A stretch of 7,178 bases of DNA from JBEAOO01 sp041164825 (GCA_041164825.1 JBEAOO010000347.1:1-7178); one strand, 5' to 3'. Counted from the stretch's first letter, positions 1-6,264 are shown. The notes: generated by a model from the sequence alone, not told the origin. Numbers and translations are program-made.

Positions 1-1
1 T

Positions 2-1225
2 GCCTTGGCCAAAACCGCCGAGGTCATGGCCCTGGCCGACATCGAAGCCACCGACATGGACCGCACGCCCACCGGGCTGGACGAGCTGGACCGGGTGCTG
101 GGCGGCGGCATTGTGGAGGGCGGCGTGGTGCTGATCGGCGGCGACCCCGGCATCGGCAAATCGACGCTTTTGTTGCAAGCGCTGGATTCGTTGCAACGCA
201 GCGGTCAAAAAACCCTCTACGTCACGGGCGAGGAAAGCGGGGCGCAAATCGCCCTGCGGGCGCAACGCCTGGGGCTGCTCAACTCCAAAGTCAATGTGCT
301 GGCCGAGATCCAGCTTGAAAAAATCATCGCCACCCTGAGCGCCAGCCCGCCCCAGATTGCCGTGATCGACTCCATCCAGACCGTGTATTCAGACCAGCTC
401 ACGTCCGCGCCGGGCTCGGTGGCGCAGGTGCGCGAGTGCGCGGCGCACCTCACGCGCCTGGCCAAGGCCACGGGCATCTGCATCGTGCTGGTCGGCCATG
501 TCACCAAAGAAGGCGCCCTGGCCGGGCCGCGTGTGCTGGAGCACATGGTCGATACCGTTTTGTATTTTGAGGGCGACACCCACAGCAGCTTCCGCCTGGT
601 GCGGGCGATCAAAAACCGCTTCGGTGCGGTCAATGAAATCGGCGTGTTTGCCATGACGGAGAAGGGCTTGCGCGGCGTGGCCAACCCGAGTGCCATCTTT
701 TTGTCGACCCACGGCGAGCCGGTGCCGGGCTCCTGCGTGTTGGTGACGCTCGAAGGCACGCGGCCGCTGCTGGTCGAAATTCAAGCCCTGGTTGACAGCG
801 GCGGGCCCAGCCCGCGGCGGCTCTCGGTGGGCCTGGACCGCGACCGTCTGGCCATGATGCTGGCGGTGTTGCACCGCCATGCAGGCACCGCATGTGCCGA
901 CCAAGACGTGTTCGTCAACGCCGTGGGCGGCGTGCGCATCAGCGAGCCCGCAGCCGACTTGGCGGTGATGCTGGCGATCCAGAGCAGCTTGCGCGGCAAG
1001 CCTTTGCCGCGCGGCTTTTTTGCGTTTGGCGAAGTCGGCCTGGCCGGAGAGATCCGCCCCGCGCCGCGCGGCCAGGAGCGCCTGAAAGAGGCCGCCAAAC
1101 TGGGCTTCAGCGTGGCGCTGGTGCCCAAGGCCAATGCGCCCAAAAAGCCGATTGAAGGCCTCACCGTGCACGCGGTCGAACGCATCGAAGAAGCCATCGA
1201 CAAGATCCGCGAGATCACCCACTGA
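2..1225 (+). CDS. radA: DNA repair protein RadA (5'-truncated by window edge)
   Basis: RadA is a RecA-like ATPase that helps process recombination intermediates (branch migration, D-loop extension) in the cytoplasm. The reading frame is open to the left edge, so the start lies outside the window. About 50 residues are missing compared with the usual ~455, including the N-terminal four-cysteine zinc finger. Numbering from the TTG at position 5, the Walker A motif GDPGIGKST is at residues 46-54 and the Walker B strand IAVIDS at 118-123. The RadA-specific KNRFG motif is at 203-207. From about residue 300 comes the Lon-protease-like C-terminal domain (DVFVNAVGGVRISEP, then FGEVGLAGEIRP), which is non-proteolytic in this family. 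The TTG at position 5 is not the true start. The next gene begins 25 bases after the stop with no terminator between, so the three genes 1-2020 are probably co-transcribed. Identification is secure. Confidence 0.97.
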   Translation, partial: ALAKTAEVMALADIEATDMDRTPTGLDELDRVLGGGIVEGGVVLIGGDPGIGKSTLLLQALDSLQRSGQKTLYVTGEESGAQIALRAQRLGLLNSKVNVLAEIQLEKIIATLSASPPQIAVIDSIQTVYSDQLTSAPGSVAQVRECAAHLTRLAKATGICIVLVGHVTKEGALAGPRVLEHMVDTVLYFEGDTHSSFRLVRAIKNRFGAVNEIGVFAMTEKGLRGVANPSAIFLSTHGEPVPGSCVLVTLEGTRPLLVEIQALVDSGGPSPRRLSVGLDRDRLAMMLAVLHRHAGTACADQDVFVNAVGGVRISEPAADLAVMLAIQSSLRGKPLPRGFFAFGEVGLAGEIRPAPRGQERLKEAAKLGFSVALVPKANAPKKPIEGLTVHAVERIEEAIDKIREITH

Positions 1226-1250
1226 ACCCGTTCTCCAGCCGACCCGCACC

Positions 1251-1604
1251 ATGAGCCGACTTGCCCTTCGACCCGAACCGCCTTACGTGGCGGTGATTTT
1301 TGCCAGCCAGCGCAGCGCCACCGATGACGGCTACGGCCCCATGGGCGACCGCATGGAGGCGCTGGCCCAGCAGCAGCCCGGTTTTCTGGGCGTGGAAAGC
1401 GCGCGCGGTGCCGATGGTTTCGGCATCACCGTGAGCTACTGGCGCAGCGAGGCCGATGTGGCCGCGTGGAAGGCCCACCCCGAGCACCGCGAAGCGCAGC
1501 GCCTGGGCTACCGGCAGTGGTACGACGCGTTCGCCACCCGCGTGGCGCAGGTGACGCGCCAGCACGTGGTGCCGCTGGTCGGCACGGCCGAGGTGCAGCC
1601 ATGA
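1251..1604 (+). CDS. Antibiotic biosynthesis monooxygenase (ABM) domain protein
   Basis: This 117-residue protein is a single ABM-type ferredoxin-like domain (dimeric alpha-beta barrel). The first strand is PYVAVIFASQ (residues 11-20). A helix follows around GPMGDRMEALAQQQPGFLGVES (29-50), then the strand FGITVSYW (57-64), and the family signature WKAHPEHREAQRLGYRQWYDAF (73-94). Members of this fold include cofactor-free monooxygenases, heme-degrading enzymes and many small proteins with no known substrate. The pattern of Trp-Lys-x-His-Pro-x-His followed by Trp-Tyr matches the uncharacterised YqjZ-like branch better than the heme-degrading IsdG branch. The ATG at 1251 fits the start of the fold, but no good Shine-Dalgarno precedes it. 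The upstream extension in this frame would run back into radA and is rejected. The stop overlaps the next start as ATGA, implying translational coupling. The fold is well supported; the substrate is unknown. Confidence 0.85.
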   Translation: MSRLALRPEPPYVAVIFASQRSATDDGYGPMGDRMEALAQQQPGFLGVESARGADGFGITVSYWRSEADVAAWKAHPEHREAQRLGYRQWYDAFATRVAQVTRQHVVPLVGTAEVQP

Positions 1605-2020
1605 ACGCGCGCTGGGTGGCGTGGGCGCTGATGATCAGCGCGCTGCTGGCCGGCTGGTCAGCCTGGGGCTGGCAAGGCTTGGTGGTGGCCGGCTCGCTGG
1701 TGGCGTTTTGGATGGCGCTGGATGTCAGCCGCGCCTTCCGGCTCATGCGCAAGGCCGGCCAGGCGCCTCTGGGCGCGGTGGACAATGCCGTGATGCTGCA
1801 CAGCCAAGTGCGCCCGGGCATGACATTGATCGAACTCGTGCGTCACACCCGCAGCTTGGGCCGGCCGGTGGAGCGAGCGGGTGCCGAAGAGGCATTTGAA
1901 TGGCACGACGGCGCGGGCGACCGGGTGGTGATCGAGTTGCGCCATGGGCGCAGCACCACCTGCTCGCTGGAGCGCGCGGCCAACGCGGCCGCGCTAGCCC
2001 CAACGGCGGTTCAGCCCTGA
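1601..2020 (+). CDS. Two-helix membrane protein with a possible BamE/SmpA-like C-terminal domain
   Basis: I do not recognise a named family for this 139-residue protein. Two hydrophobic helices lie at about residues 5-23 and 25-42 with only a tiny turn between them. A basic stretch follows (SRAFRLMRKAG, 43-53), so both termini are probably cytoplasmic. The soluble part reads VRPGMTLIELVRHTRSLGRPVE (70-91), then AFEWHDGAGDRVVIELRHGRSTTCSLER (98-125). The order 'PGMT, helix, LG-x-P, aromatic-Trp strand, V-x-I-x-L strand, x-x-G-R strand' resembles the BamE/SmpA lipoprotein repeat, although there is no lipobox here. The start is well set: GAGGTG lies at 1590-1595, five bases before the ATG, which overlaps the upstream stop. 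Residues 126-139 are an Ala/Pro-rich tail. The 3' end runs 10 bases into the convergent PEP-CTERM gene. That the gene is real is likely; the BamE-like reading is inference. Confidence 0.75.
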   Translation: MNARWVAWALMISALLAGWSAWGWQGLVVAGSLVAFWMALDVSRAFRLMRKAGQAPLGAVDNAVMLHSQVRPGMTLIELVRHTRSLGRPVERAGAEEAFEWHDGAGDRVVIELRHGRSTTCSLERAANAAALAPTAVQP

Positions 2021-2730
2021 CGCTTGCGGCGGGCGGAAACGCCAGTCAGCGCCGCCAAGCCCAGTGCCATCAGCGCGTAGGTCGAGGGCTCGGGCACCGC
2101 GCTCACGGCTTGAAAGCTCACGTTGTCGATGAAGGTGGCGCGTTGGTCGTATTTGTCGCTCAAGACATCGGGGTCCGGTGCGCCGGTGAAGAGCAGCGCC
2201 TCGGTGTCTGAGCTGGCGATGAAGGCGTCACTGGTGTACAGCACCCAACCGGTTCCGTTGAGGCCCGCGCCCGTGGGGGCAACCACCGCGAGCCCGGTGA
2301 ACGTCAACACGGTGCCGTTCAGCGTCACGGTCAGCGGGTCCGGGCCCTTGTCCAGCCATTGGCTCGCCGAAAACGACAAGCGGTAGCTGTCGCCCACGTC
2401 AAAGCCGCTGATCGATTGGCCGATGGTGCTGAGCGGTGCGCCGGCTGCCGTGCGCTGGAGAAAACCAGCGGCCACGCCATCGGTGTTGCCGATCGGGAAC
2501 AGCGAATCTCCCTCCAGCGCGATCCCGGTGCTGCCGCTGTAGGTCCAGCCAAAGCCGCTGAGGTCGAGCTTTTGGTGGGCCGGCGTGTTGGGCAAGTAGC
2601 CCGCGTTGTAGGCGTGTGTGGTGCCCGAGAGTTGCGGCAGCTCAAAGCCTGGGTTGACGACCACGGGCAACGCCTGGGCCGCCGACGCAAGCAACAAGGC
2701 CGGCAAAAGAAGAGGTGCGCGGGTGGTCAT
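2011..2730 (-). CDS. PEP-CTERM sorting domain-containing secreted protein
   Basis: This is a 239-residue exported protein. It has an N-terminal signal peptide (TTRAPLLLPALLLASAAQA, likely cleaved after AQA at about residue 20). The body is a beta-sandwich, from VVNPGFELP at 24-32 through SISGFDVGDSYRLSFSASQW at 106-125 to TFIDNVSFQAV at 199-209, a layout common in galactose-binding-like PEP-CTERM proteins. The C-terminus is the classic sorting signal: VPEPST at 212-217, a hydrophobic helix at about 218-231, then RRKR at 234-237. In this family the tail is recognised and cleaved by an exosortase, usually linked to exopolysaccharide or biofilm matrix; no exosortase lies in this window. The start at 2730 is chosen because it opens the signal peptide directly; the in-frame upstream start at 2781 adds an unlikely polar 17-residue leader. 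Only a weak AGGG precedes the chosen ATG. It is transcribed against both neighbours and stands alone. Confidence 0.92.
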   Translation of the reverse strand: MTTRAPLLLPALLLASAAQALPVVVNPGFELPQLSGTTHAYNAGYLPNTPAHQKLDLSGFGWTYSGSTGIALEGDSLFPIGNTDGVAAGFLQRTAAGAPLSTIGQSISGFDVGDSYRLSFSASQWLDKGPDPLTVTLNGTVLTFTGLAVVAPTGAGLNGTGWVLYTSDAFIASSDTEALLFTGAPDPDVLSDKYDQRATFIDNVSFQAVSAVPEPSTYALMALGLAALTGVSARRKRQG

Positions 2731-2782
2731 GGTGTGATGCCCTAGTTGGCTGGCGGAGTGACCGAATGAATGGGCGGACAAG

Positions 2783-2805
2783 CAAGAGTAAAAACACGAC
2801 TCTTG
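2783..2805. repeat. Perfect 7-bp inverted repeat upstream of the PEP-CTERM gene
   Basis: CAAGAGT at 2783-2789 is mirrored by ACTCTTG at 2799-2805 with a 9-base A-rich spacer. A second, overlapping pairing is possible between GACAAG at 2777-2782 and CTTGTC at 2802-2807. It lies 53-75 bases upstream of the PEP-CTERM start, in or near where its promoter should be, and about 210 bases upstream of ilvE. It could be an operator for a dimeric regulator or a 5' leader hairpin. There is no T-run straight after either arm, so it is not a typical terminator. The repeat is seen directly; the role is inferred. Confidence 0.5.
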
Positions 2806-2860
2806 TCGAATACTTCACGATTTTGCCGGCAGGTGTTCGCGGTGTCGAGCCACCGCTATC

Positions 2861-2869
2861 GGGGGGGGG
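2861..2869. repeat. Homopolymer tract of nine G
   Basis: Nine consecutive G lie in the divergent intergenic region between the PEP-CTERM gene (start 2730) and ilvE (start 3014). Long G tracts are prone to slipped-strand mispairing and also to sequencing or assembly length errors. The tract is 131 bases upstream of the PEP-CTERM start and 144 bases upstream of the ilvE start, outside any gene I accept. The tract is certain as given; any function is not. Confidence 0.6.
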
Positions 2870-2973
2870 CTTTGAGGGCGGATGTCGGGGTGCGTTTTGC
2901 GCCCAGGCGGCCGGCGCTCGGTGCAGGGCGGTGCCCGGCCTCTCACGCAGCGTGTTGCGCCGCCCCGCGCCGC

Positions 2974-2979
2974 TAGAAT
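2974..2979 (+). promoter_or_regulatory. Putative -10 box for the ilvE operon
   Basis: TAGAAT sits at 2974-2979 in otherwise very GC-rich sequence, 34 bases before the ilvE start codon. This predicts a transcript starting near 2986 with a leader of under 30 bases. Upstream there is only a weak -35 candidate: TTG at 2955-2957, the hexamer GTGTTG at 2952-2957 giving a 16-base spacer. The short leader leaves no room for a peptide-type attenuator. The -10 match is seen; the promoter assignment is inference. Confidence 0.5.
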
Positions 2980-3013
2980 CGTCGTCTTTGTTCTCCCCTC
3001 TGAGGTGACCCGA

Positions 3014-3937
3014 ATGTCGATGGAAGACCGCGACGGCAAGATCTGGATGGACGGCCAGTTGGTCGAATGGCGCGATGCCAAGATCCACGTGCTGACCCAC
3101 ACGCTGCACTACGGTTGCGGTGCCTTCGAAGGCGTGCGCGCCTACCACACCGCCCAGGGCCCGGCCATCTTCCGCCTGCGCGAGCACACCGAGCGTTTGT
3201 TCAACAGCGCCAAAATCCTGCGCATGAAGATTCCCTTCACGCTGGAACAGGTCGAAGAAGCGCAAAAGCAGGTGGTGCGTGAAAACAACTTGCAAAGCGG
3301 TTACATCCGCCCGCTGACCTGGATCGGCTCCGAGAAGCTGGGCGTGAGCCCCAAGGGCAACCAGGTGCACCTGATGGTGGCCGCCTGGACCTGGGGCGCC
3401 TACCTGGGCGAAGAAGGCATGAAGCGCGGCATCCGCGTCAAGATCAGCAGCTACACCCGCCACCACGTCAACATCACGATGACGCAGGCCAAGGCGGTGA
3501 GCAACTACACCAACTCGATCCTGGCCAACATGGAAGCGACCGAGGACGGCTACGACGAAGCCATGCTGCTCGATTCGGCCGGTTTCGTGTCTGAAGGCGC
3601 GGGTGAAAACCTGTTCGTCATCAAGGGCGGTGTGGTCTACACGCCCGACTTGTCGGCCGGCGCGCTCAACGGCATCACCCGCAACACCATCTTCCACATC
3701 TGCAAAGACCTGGGGCTGGAGCTGGTGCAAAAGCGCATCACGCGCGACGAGGTCTACATTGCCGACGAGGCCTTCTTCACCGGCACCGCCGCTGAGGTCA
3801 CGCCGATCCGCGAACTCGATCGCTTGGAGATCGGCAGCGGCTCGCGTGGCCCGATCACCGAAAAAATCCAGGCCGCGTTCTTCGACATCGTCAACGGCCG
3901 CAACCCCAAGTACGCCCACTGGCTGACCTTGGTTTGA
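3014..3937 (+). CDS. ilvE: Branched-chain amino acid aminotransferase
   Basis: IlvE transfers the amino group between glutamate and the 2-keto acids of leucine, isoleucine and valine, the last step of their synthesis and first of their breakdown. It is a cytoplasmic PLP enzyme of fold type IV. The 307-residue length is normal for the family. The N-terminal block KIWMDGQLVEW and HTLHYGCGAFEGVRAY (residues 31-46) is typical. The PLP-binding lysine is K160 in MTQAKAVSNY, and the cofactor glutamate is E194 in SEGAGENLF. The closing motif EAFFTGTAAEVTPIREL is intact. The start at 3014 is preferred because GAGGTGA ends at 3008, five bases upstream; the in-frame ATG at 3020 would be too far. It opens a five-gene same-strand run, with the next gene 45 bases downstream. 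A 540-codon open frame on the opposite strand is a GC-bias shadow. Confidence 0.97.
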   Translation: MSMEDRDGKIWMDGQLVEWRDAKIHVLTHTLHYGCGAFEGVRAYHTAQGPAIFRLREHTERLFNSAKILRMKIPFTLEQVEEAQKQVVRENNLQSGYIRPLTWIGSEKLGVSPKGNQVHLMVAAWTWGAYLGEEGMKRGIRVKISSYTRHHVNITMTQAKAVSNYTNSILANMEATEDGYDEAMLLDSAGFVSEGAGENLFVIKGGVVYTPDLSAGALNGITRNTIFHICKDLGLELVQKRITRDEVYIADEAFFTGTAAEVTPIRELDRLEIGSGSRGPITEKIQAAFFDIVNGRNPKYAHWLTLV

Positions 3938-3982
3938 TCTCGGTCTTGCATTCATCGACCGCGCACTGAAAAAGGTTTGCCC

Positions 3983-4201
3983 ATGAGCGACGTGAAACTG
4001 AGCGGTGCTGCCACCGTGGAACTGCTGGCCTCTGAGCTGCAAGGCCCGGGCGTGGTGGCCTGCCCCAACCCCAAGATGCCGTTGTGGAGCACGCACCCGC
4101 GTGTCTTCATCGACGTGGCCTCCACCGGCCAAGGCAAGTGCCCATACTGCAGCACGGTTTACGCGCTGAAGGCCGGTGAGCACGTGCACGGTCACCACTG
4201 A
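3983..4201 (+). CDS. Small CHCC zinc-finger protein (NDUFS6-like)
   Basis: This is a 72-residue protein of the zf-CHCC family, related to the zinc-binding domain of the mitochondrial complex I subunit NDUFS6. The likely zinc ligands are C27, H38, C53 and C56, in the order ACPNPKMPLWSTHPRVFIDV then GKCPYCSTVY, with all four present and the usual spacing. The bacterial role is not established as far as I know; members are often found beside ilvE and lipopolysaccharide genes in betaproteobacteria. The C-terminus HVHGHH is rich in histidine, which may add metal affinity. The ATG at 3983 has AAAGG at 3971-3975, seven bases upstream; a TTG two codons earlier is a less likely start. It sits 45 bases after ilvE and 19 before the next gene with no terminator, so co-transcription is expected. 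Confidence 0.9.
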   Translation: MSDVKLSGAATVELLASELQGPGVVACPNPKMPLWSTHPRVFIDVASTGQGKCPYCSTVYALKAGEHVHGHH

Positions 4202-4220
4202 GCGCGGACGAACCACCACC

Positions 4221-4673
4221 ATGCCCCGCGCCAAAGCGCCGCTGGCGTCCACCGCCGACGACATCGAGCAGCAGTTCTACGACGCCATGCAGGCGGGCGA
4301 CATCGAGCGCCTGATGGCCGTGTGGTCTGACGACGACGACATCGTCTGCGTGCACCCGGGCGGCGGGCGCAGCGTGGGGCCGGCGGCCATCCGCGCGGCC
4401 TTTGCCTCCATTTTTGCCAACGGCAGCGTGCAAGTGCGGCCCGAGCAAATCCAACGCCTGAACACGCTCTCCACCTCGGTGCACAGCGTGGTGGAGCGTG
4501 TGCAGGTGATGACGGCCGATGGCCTGCAACACGGCTACGTGCTGGCCACCAACGTCTACCTGAAGTCGGCCGAAGGCTGGCGATTGGTGGCGCACCATGC
4601 CAGCCCGGGTGCCATCGAGCAAACCTTGGTGGTGTCGGCCCAAGGGCCCGAGCCCACCGACGTGCTGCACTGA
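4221..4673 (+). CDS. NTF2/SnoaL-like (DUF4440-type) protein
   Basis: This 150-residue protein looks like a cone-shaped NTF2-like fold (SnoaL_3/DUF4440 group). The first helices are ADDIEQQFYDAMQAGDIERLMAVW (residues 12-35). These are followed by the group signature SDDDDIVCVHPGGGRSVGPAAIRAAFASIF (36-65) and then by the strand pair HSVVERVQVMTADGLQHGYVLATNVYLKS (88-116) and GWRLVAHHAS (119-128). Relatives include ketosteroid-isomerase-like enzymes and many ligand-binding proteins with no assigned substrate, so I give no reaction. The acidic WSDDDD and the HPGG turn line the usual pocket entrance. There is no signal peptide, so it is cytoplasmic. The ATG at 4221 lacks a clear Shine-Dalgarno; an in-frame ATG at 4176 lies inside the zinc-finger gene and is less likely. 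It starts 19 bases after that gene and ends 17 before the hydrolase, which points to one transcript. Confidence 0.85.
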   Translation: MPRAKAPLASTADDIEQQFYDAMQAGDIERLMAVWSDDDDIVCVHPGGGRSVGPAAIRAAFASIFANGSVQVRPEQIQRLNTLSTSVHSVVERVQVMTADGLQHGYVLATNVYLKSAEGWRLVAHHASPGAIEQTLVVSAQGPEPTDVLH

Positions 4674-4690
4674 GCGGCGTCGCCCCTGCC

Positions 4691-5683
4691 ATGCACGACT
4701 ACCGCGCGCCGCGCTGGCTCGGTGGCAGCGGGGCTGTCGGTGGCAACCTGCAAACCATCTGGCCCGCCTTGGCCGGCCGCCGCCACGGCGGTATCCCGCC
4801 GCGATGGCAGCGCGAACGCTGGAACACGCCCGACGGCGATTTCATCGACGTGGATTGGCTGCAAACGGATCCGCCGCCGCCGCCCGACGCACCCTTGCTC
4901 GTGCTTTTTCACGGCCTCGAAGGCTCTTCGTCCAGCCACTACGCCCAAGCCTTTGCCGACTGGGCGGCGCGCCATGGCTGGCAGGCGGTGGTGCCGCACT
5001 TCCGCGGTTGCTCGGGCGAGATCAACCTCGCACCCCGCGCCTACCACTCGGGTGATTTTGAAGAAATCGGCTGGGTGCTCGGCCGCCTGCGCGCGCGCCA
5101 CACCGGGCCCATGCTGGCCGTGGGCGTCTCGCTGGGCGGCAATGCGCTGCTGCGCTGGGCCGAAGAAGCCGGCGACAGCGCCGCACAGGTGGTGCGCGCC
5201 GTGGCCGCCATCTCCTCGCCCATCGACCTCGCCGCCGGTGGTCACGCCATCGGCCGGGGCTTCAATCGCCTGGTCTACACGCGCATGTTTTTGCGCAGCA
5301 TGAAGCCCAAGGCGCTGCGCAAGCTGGCCCAGCACCCGGGCCTGTTCAGCCGCGAGCGCCTGCTGGCCGCGCGTGATCTCTATGAGTTCGACAACGTCTT
5401 CACCGCGCCACTGCACGGCTTCAAGCACACCGACGACTACTGGTCGCGCGCCTCGGCCAAGCCGCACCTGGCACAGATTCGCATCCCGGCGTTGGTGCTG
5501 AATGCTCGCAACGACCCCTTTGTGCCCGCCACCAGCTTGCCGCATGCCGCCGAAGTGGGCGCTCACGTGATGCTGTGGCAGCCCGCGCACGGCGGCCATG
5601 TGGGTTTCCCAGCCGGTGCACCGCCCGGCCACGTGCTCGACTTGCCCGAGCGTGTGCTCGGCTGGTTGCGCCAGCACCTTTGA
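4691..5683 (+). CDS. YheT-type alpha/beta hydrolase
   Basis: This 330-residue protein belongs to the YheT/EMB8 (UPF0017, COG0429) hydrolase family, whose natural substrate is not established. The family N-terminus is seen in GGNLQTIWPAL (residues 18-28). The oxyanion-hole region is LFHGLEGSSSSHYA (72-85). The nucleophile is S147 in GVSLGGN, the acid is D275 in NARNDPF, and the histidine is H303 in AHGGHVGF, giving a full catalytic triad. The motif PHFRGCSGE (102-110) is also typical. Length is normal for the family and no signal peptide is present. A run of five prolines (61-65) precedes the core and probably needs EF-P for smooth translation. The start at 4691 sits 17 bases after the upstream stop with only a weak ribosome-binding site. 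The next gene follows 25 bases later. The family is secure; the substrate is unknown. Confidence 0.93.
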   Translation: MHDYRAPRWLGGSGAVGGNLQTIWPALAGRRHGGIPPRWQRERWNTPDGDFIDVDWLQTDPPPPPDAPLLVLFHGLEGSSSSHYAQAFADWAARHGWQAVVPHFRGCSGEINLAPRAYHSGDFEEIGWVLGRLRARHTGPMLAVGVSLGGNALLRWAEEAGDSAAQVVRAVAAISSPIDLAAGGHAIGRGFNRLVYTRMFLRSMKPKALRKLAQHPGLFSRERLLAARDLYEFDNVFTAPLHGFKHTDDYWSRASAKPHLAQIRIPALVLNARNDPFVPATSLPHAAEVGAHVMLWQPAHGGHVGFPAGAPPGHVLDLPERVLGWLRQHL

Positions 5684-5708
5684 TCGCCAACCTCCGCGCA
5701 GCACCGCC

Positions 5709-6248
5709 ATGGACGACATCGTCAAACAAGCCTTGCTCAAGTGGCCGAACGTGCCGCATTGCCACGGCTGGCTGGCGCTCGATGCGCGCGGCGACTGGTA
5801 CATGCGCGACGAGCGCACACAAGCCGCCGGGCCGTTTCCCGCCTCCAAGGGCAGCCGCATCGAGCACCTCAAATTGCGCGAGTTCATCGAGCGCAATTAC
5901 GAGCACGATGAGGCCGGTGCCTGGTTTTTTCAGAACGGTCCGCAGCGGGTGTACGTTGATCTGGAGGCCGCGCCCTGGGTGTGGCGCGTGCAGGCCGCCG
6001 CCGCTGGCCAGCCGCCCTCCTTGAGCACGCACACGGGCCGCCTCGCGCAGCAGCTGCGCAGCTGCTGGCTGGACGACGCCGACCGCTTGTTCGTTGACAC
6101 CGAACTGGGCCTGGGGCTGGTGCACACCCAGGACATGGGCTGTGCCGCCGATGCGTTGGAAGCGGCGCAGTGGCCCGCGCCGCAGGTGCTGCCGTTCGCG
6201 CATTTGCCGGGGCACTTCGGCTACCAGCTGCGGCCCCAGCCGGGCTGA
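5709..6248 (+). CDS. Conserved proteobacterial protein of unknown function (DUF2946-like?)
   Basis: This 179-residue protein has no function I can name. The opening MDDIVKQALLKWPNVPHCHGWLALDARGDWYMRDE and the block LREFIERNYEHDEAGAWFFQNGPQRVYVDLEAAPWVWRV (residues 56-94) match a family I recall from Burkholderiales annotations, possibly under the label DUF2946, but I cannot verify the number. It is rich in tryptophan and aromatic residues, has H17-C18-H19 near the N-terminus, and lacks a signal peptide or membrane helix. The second half (105-179) appears more variable, with Ala-rich stretches. The ATG at 5709 is chosen because the conserved opening begins there; the longer frame from 5598 would lie inside the hydrolase gene. 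No clear Shine-Dalgarno is visible, so translation may depend on coupling to the hydrolase, which ends 25 bases upstream. It is the last gene of the ilvE run, followed by a hairpin and T-run. Confidence 0.85.
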   Translation: MDDIVKQALLKWPNVPHCHGWLALDARGDWYMRDERTQAAGPFPASKGSRIEHLKLREFIERNYEHDEAGAWFFQNGPQRVYVDLEAAPWVWRVQAAAAGQPPSLSTHTGRLAQQLRSCWLDDADRLFVDTELGLGLVHTQDMGCAADALEAAQWPAPQVLPFAHLPGHFGYQLRPQPG

Positions 6249-6264
6249 TCGATCGCACCTCTGG

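Noticed and set aside
389..1252. 287-codon minus-strand frame opposite radA
   Set aside because: It is antisense to conserved RadA motifs; a codon-bias shadow.
2806..2860. Possible sigma-54 (-24/-12) promoter for the PEP-CTERM gene
   Set aside because: TGGCTC is present on the minus strand but the expected GC-containing -12 element (TTGC) is not at the right distance.
2715..3008. 97-codon plus-strand frame between the PEP-CTERM gene and ilvE
   Set aside because: It runs through the G9 tract and the ilvE promoter, lacks a ribosome-binding site and shows no domain.
2642..4264. 540-codon open frame on the minus strand opposite ilvE
   Set aside because: It covers the strongly supported ilvE and zinc-finger genes, has composition typical of antisense GC-rich shadows (rich in His, Arg, Gln, Val), and has no recognisable domain.
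4556..5896. 446-codon open frame on the minus strand opposite the hydrolase
   Set aside because: It lies over the YheT-type gene with an intact triad, and its translation shows no domain and shadow-like composition.
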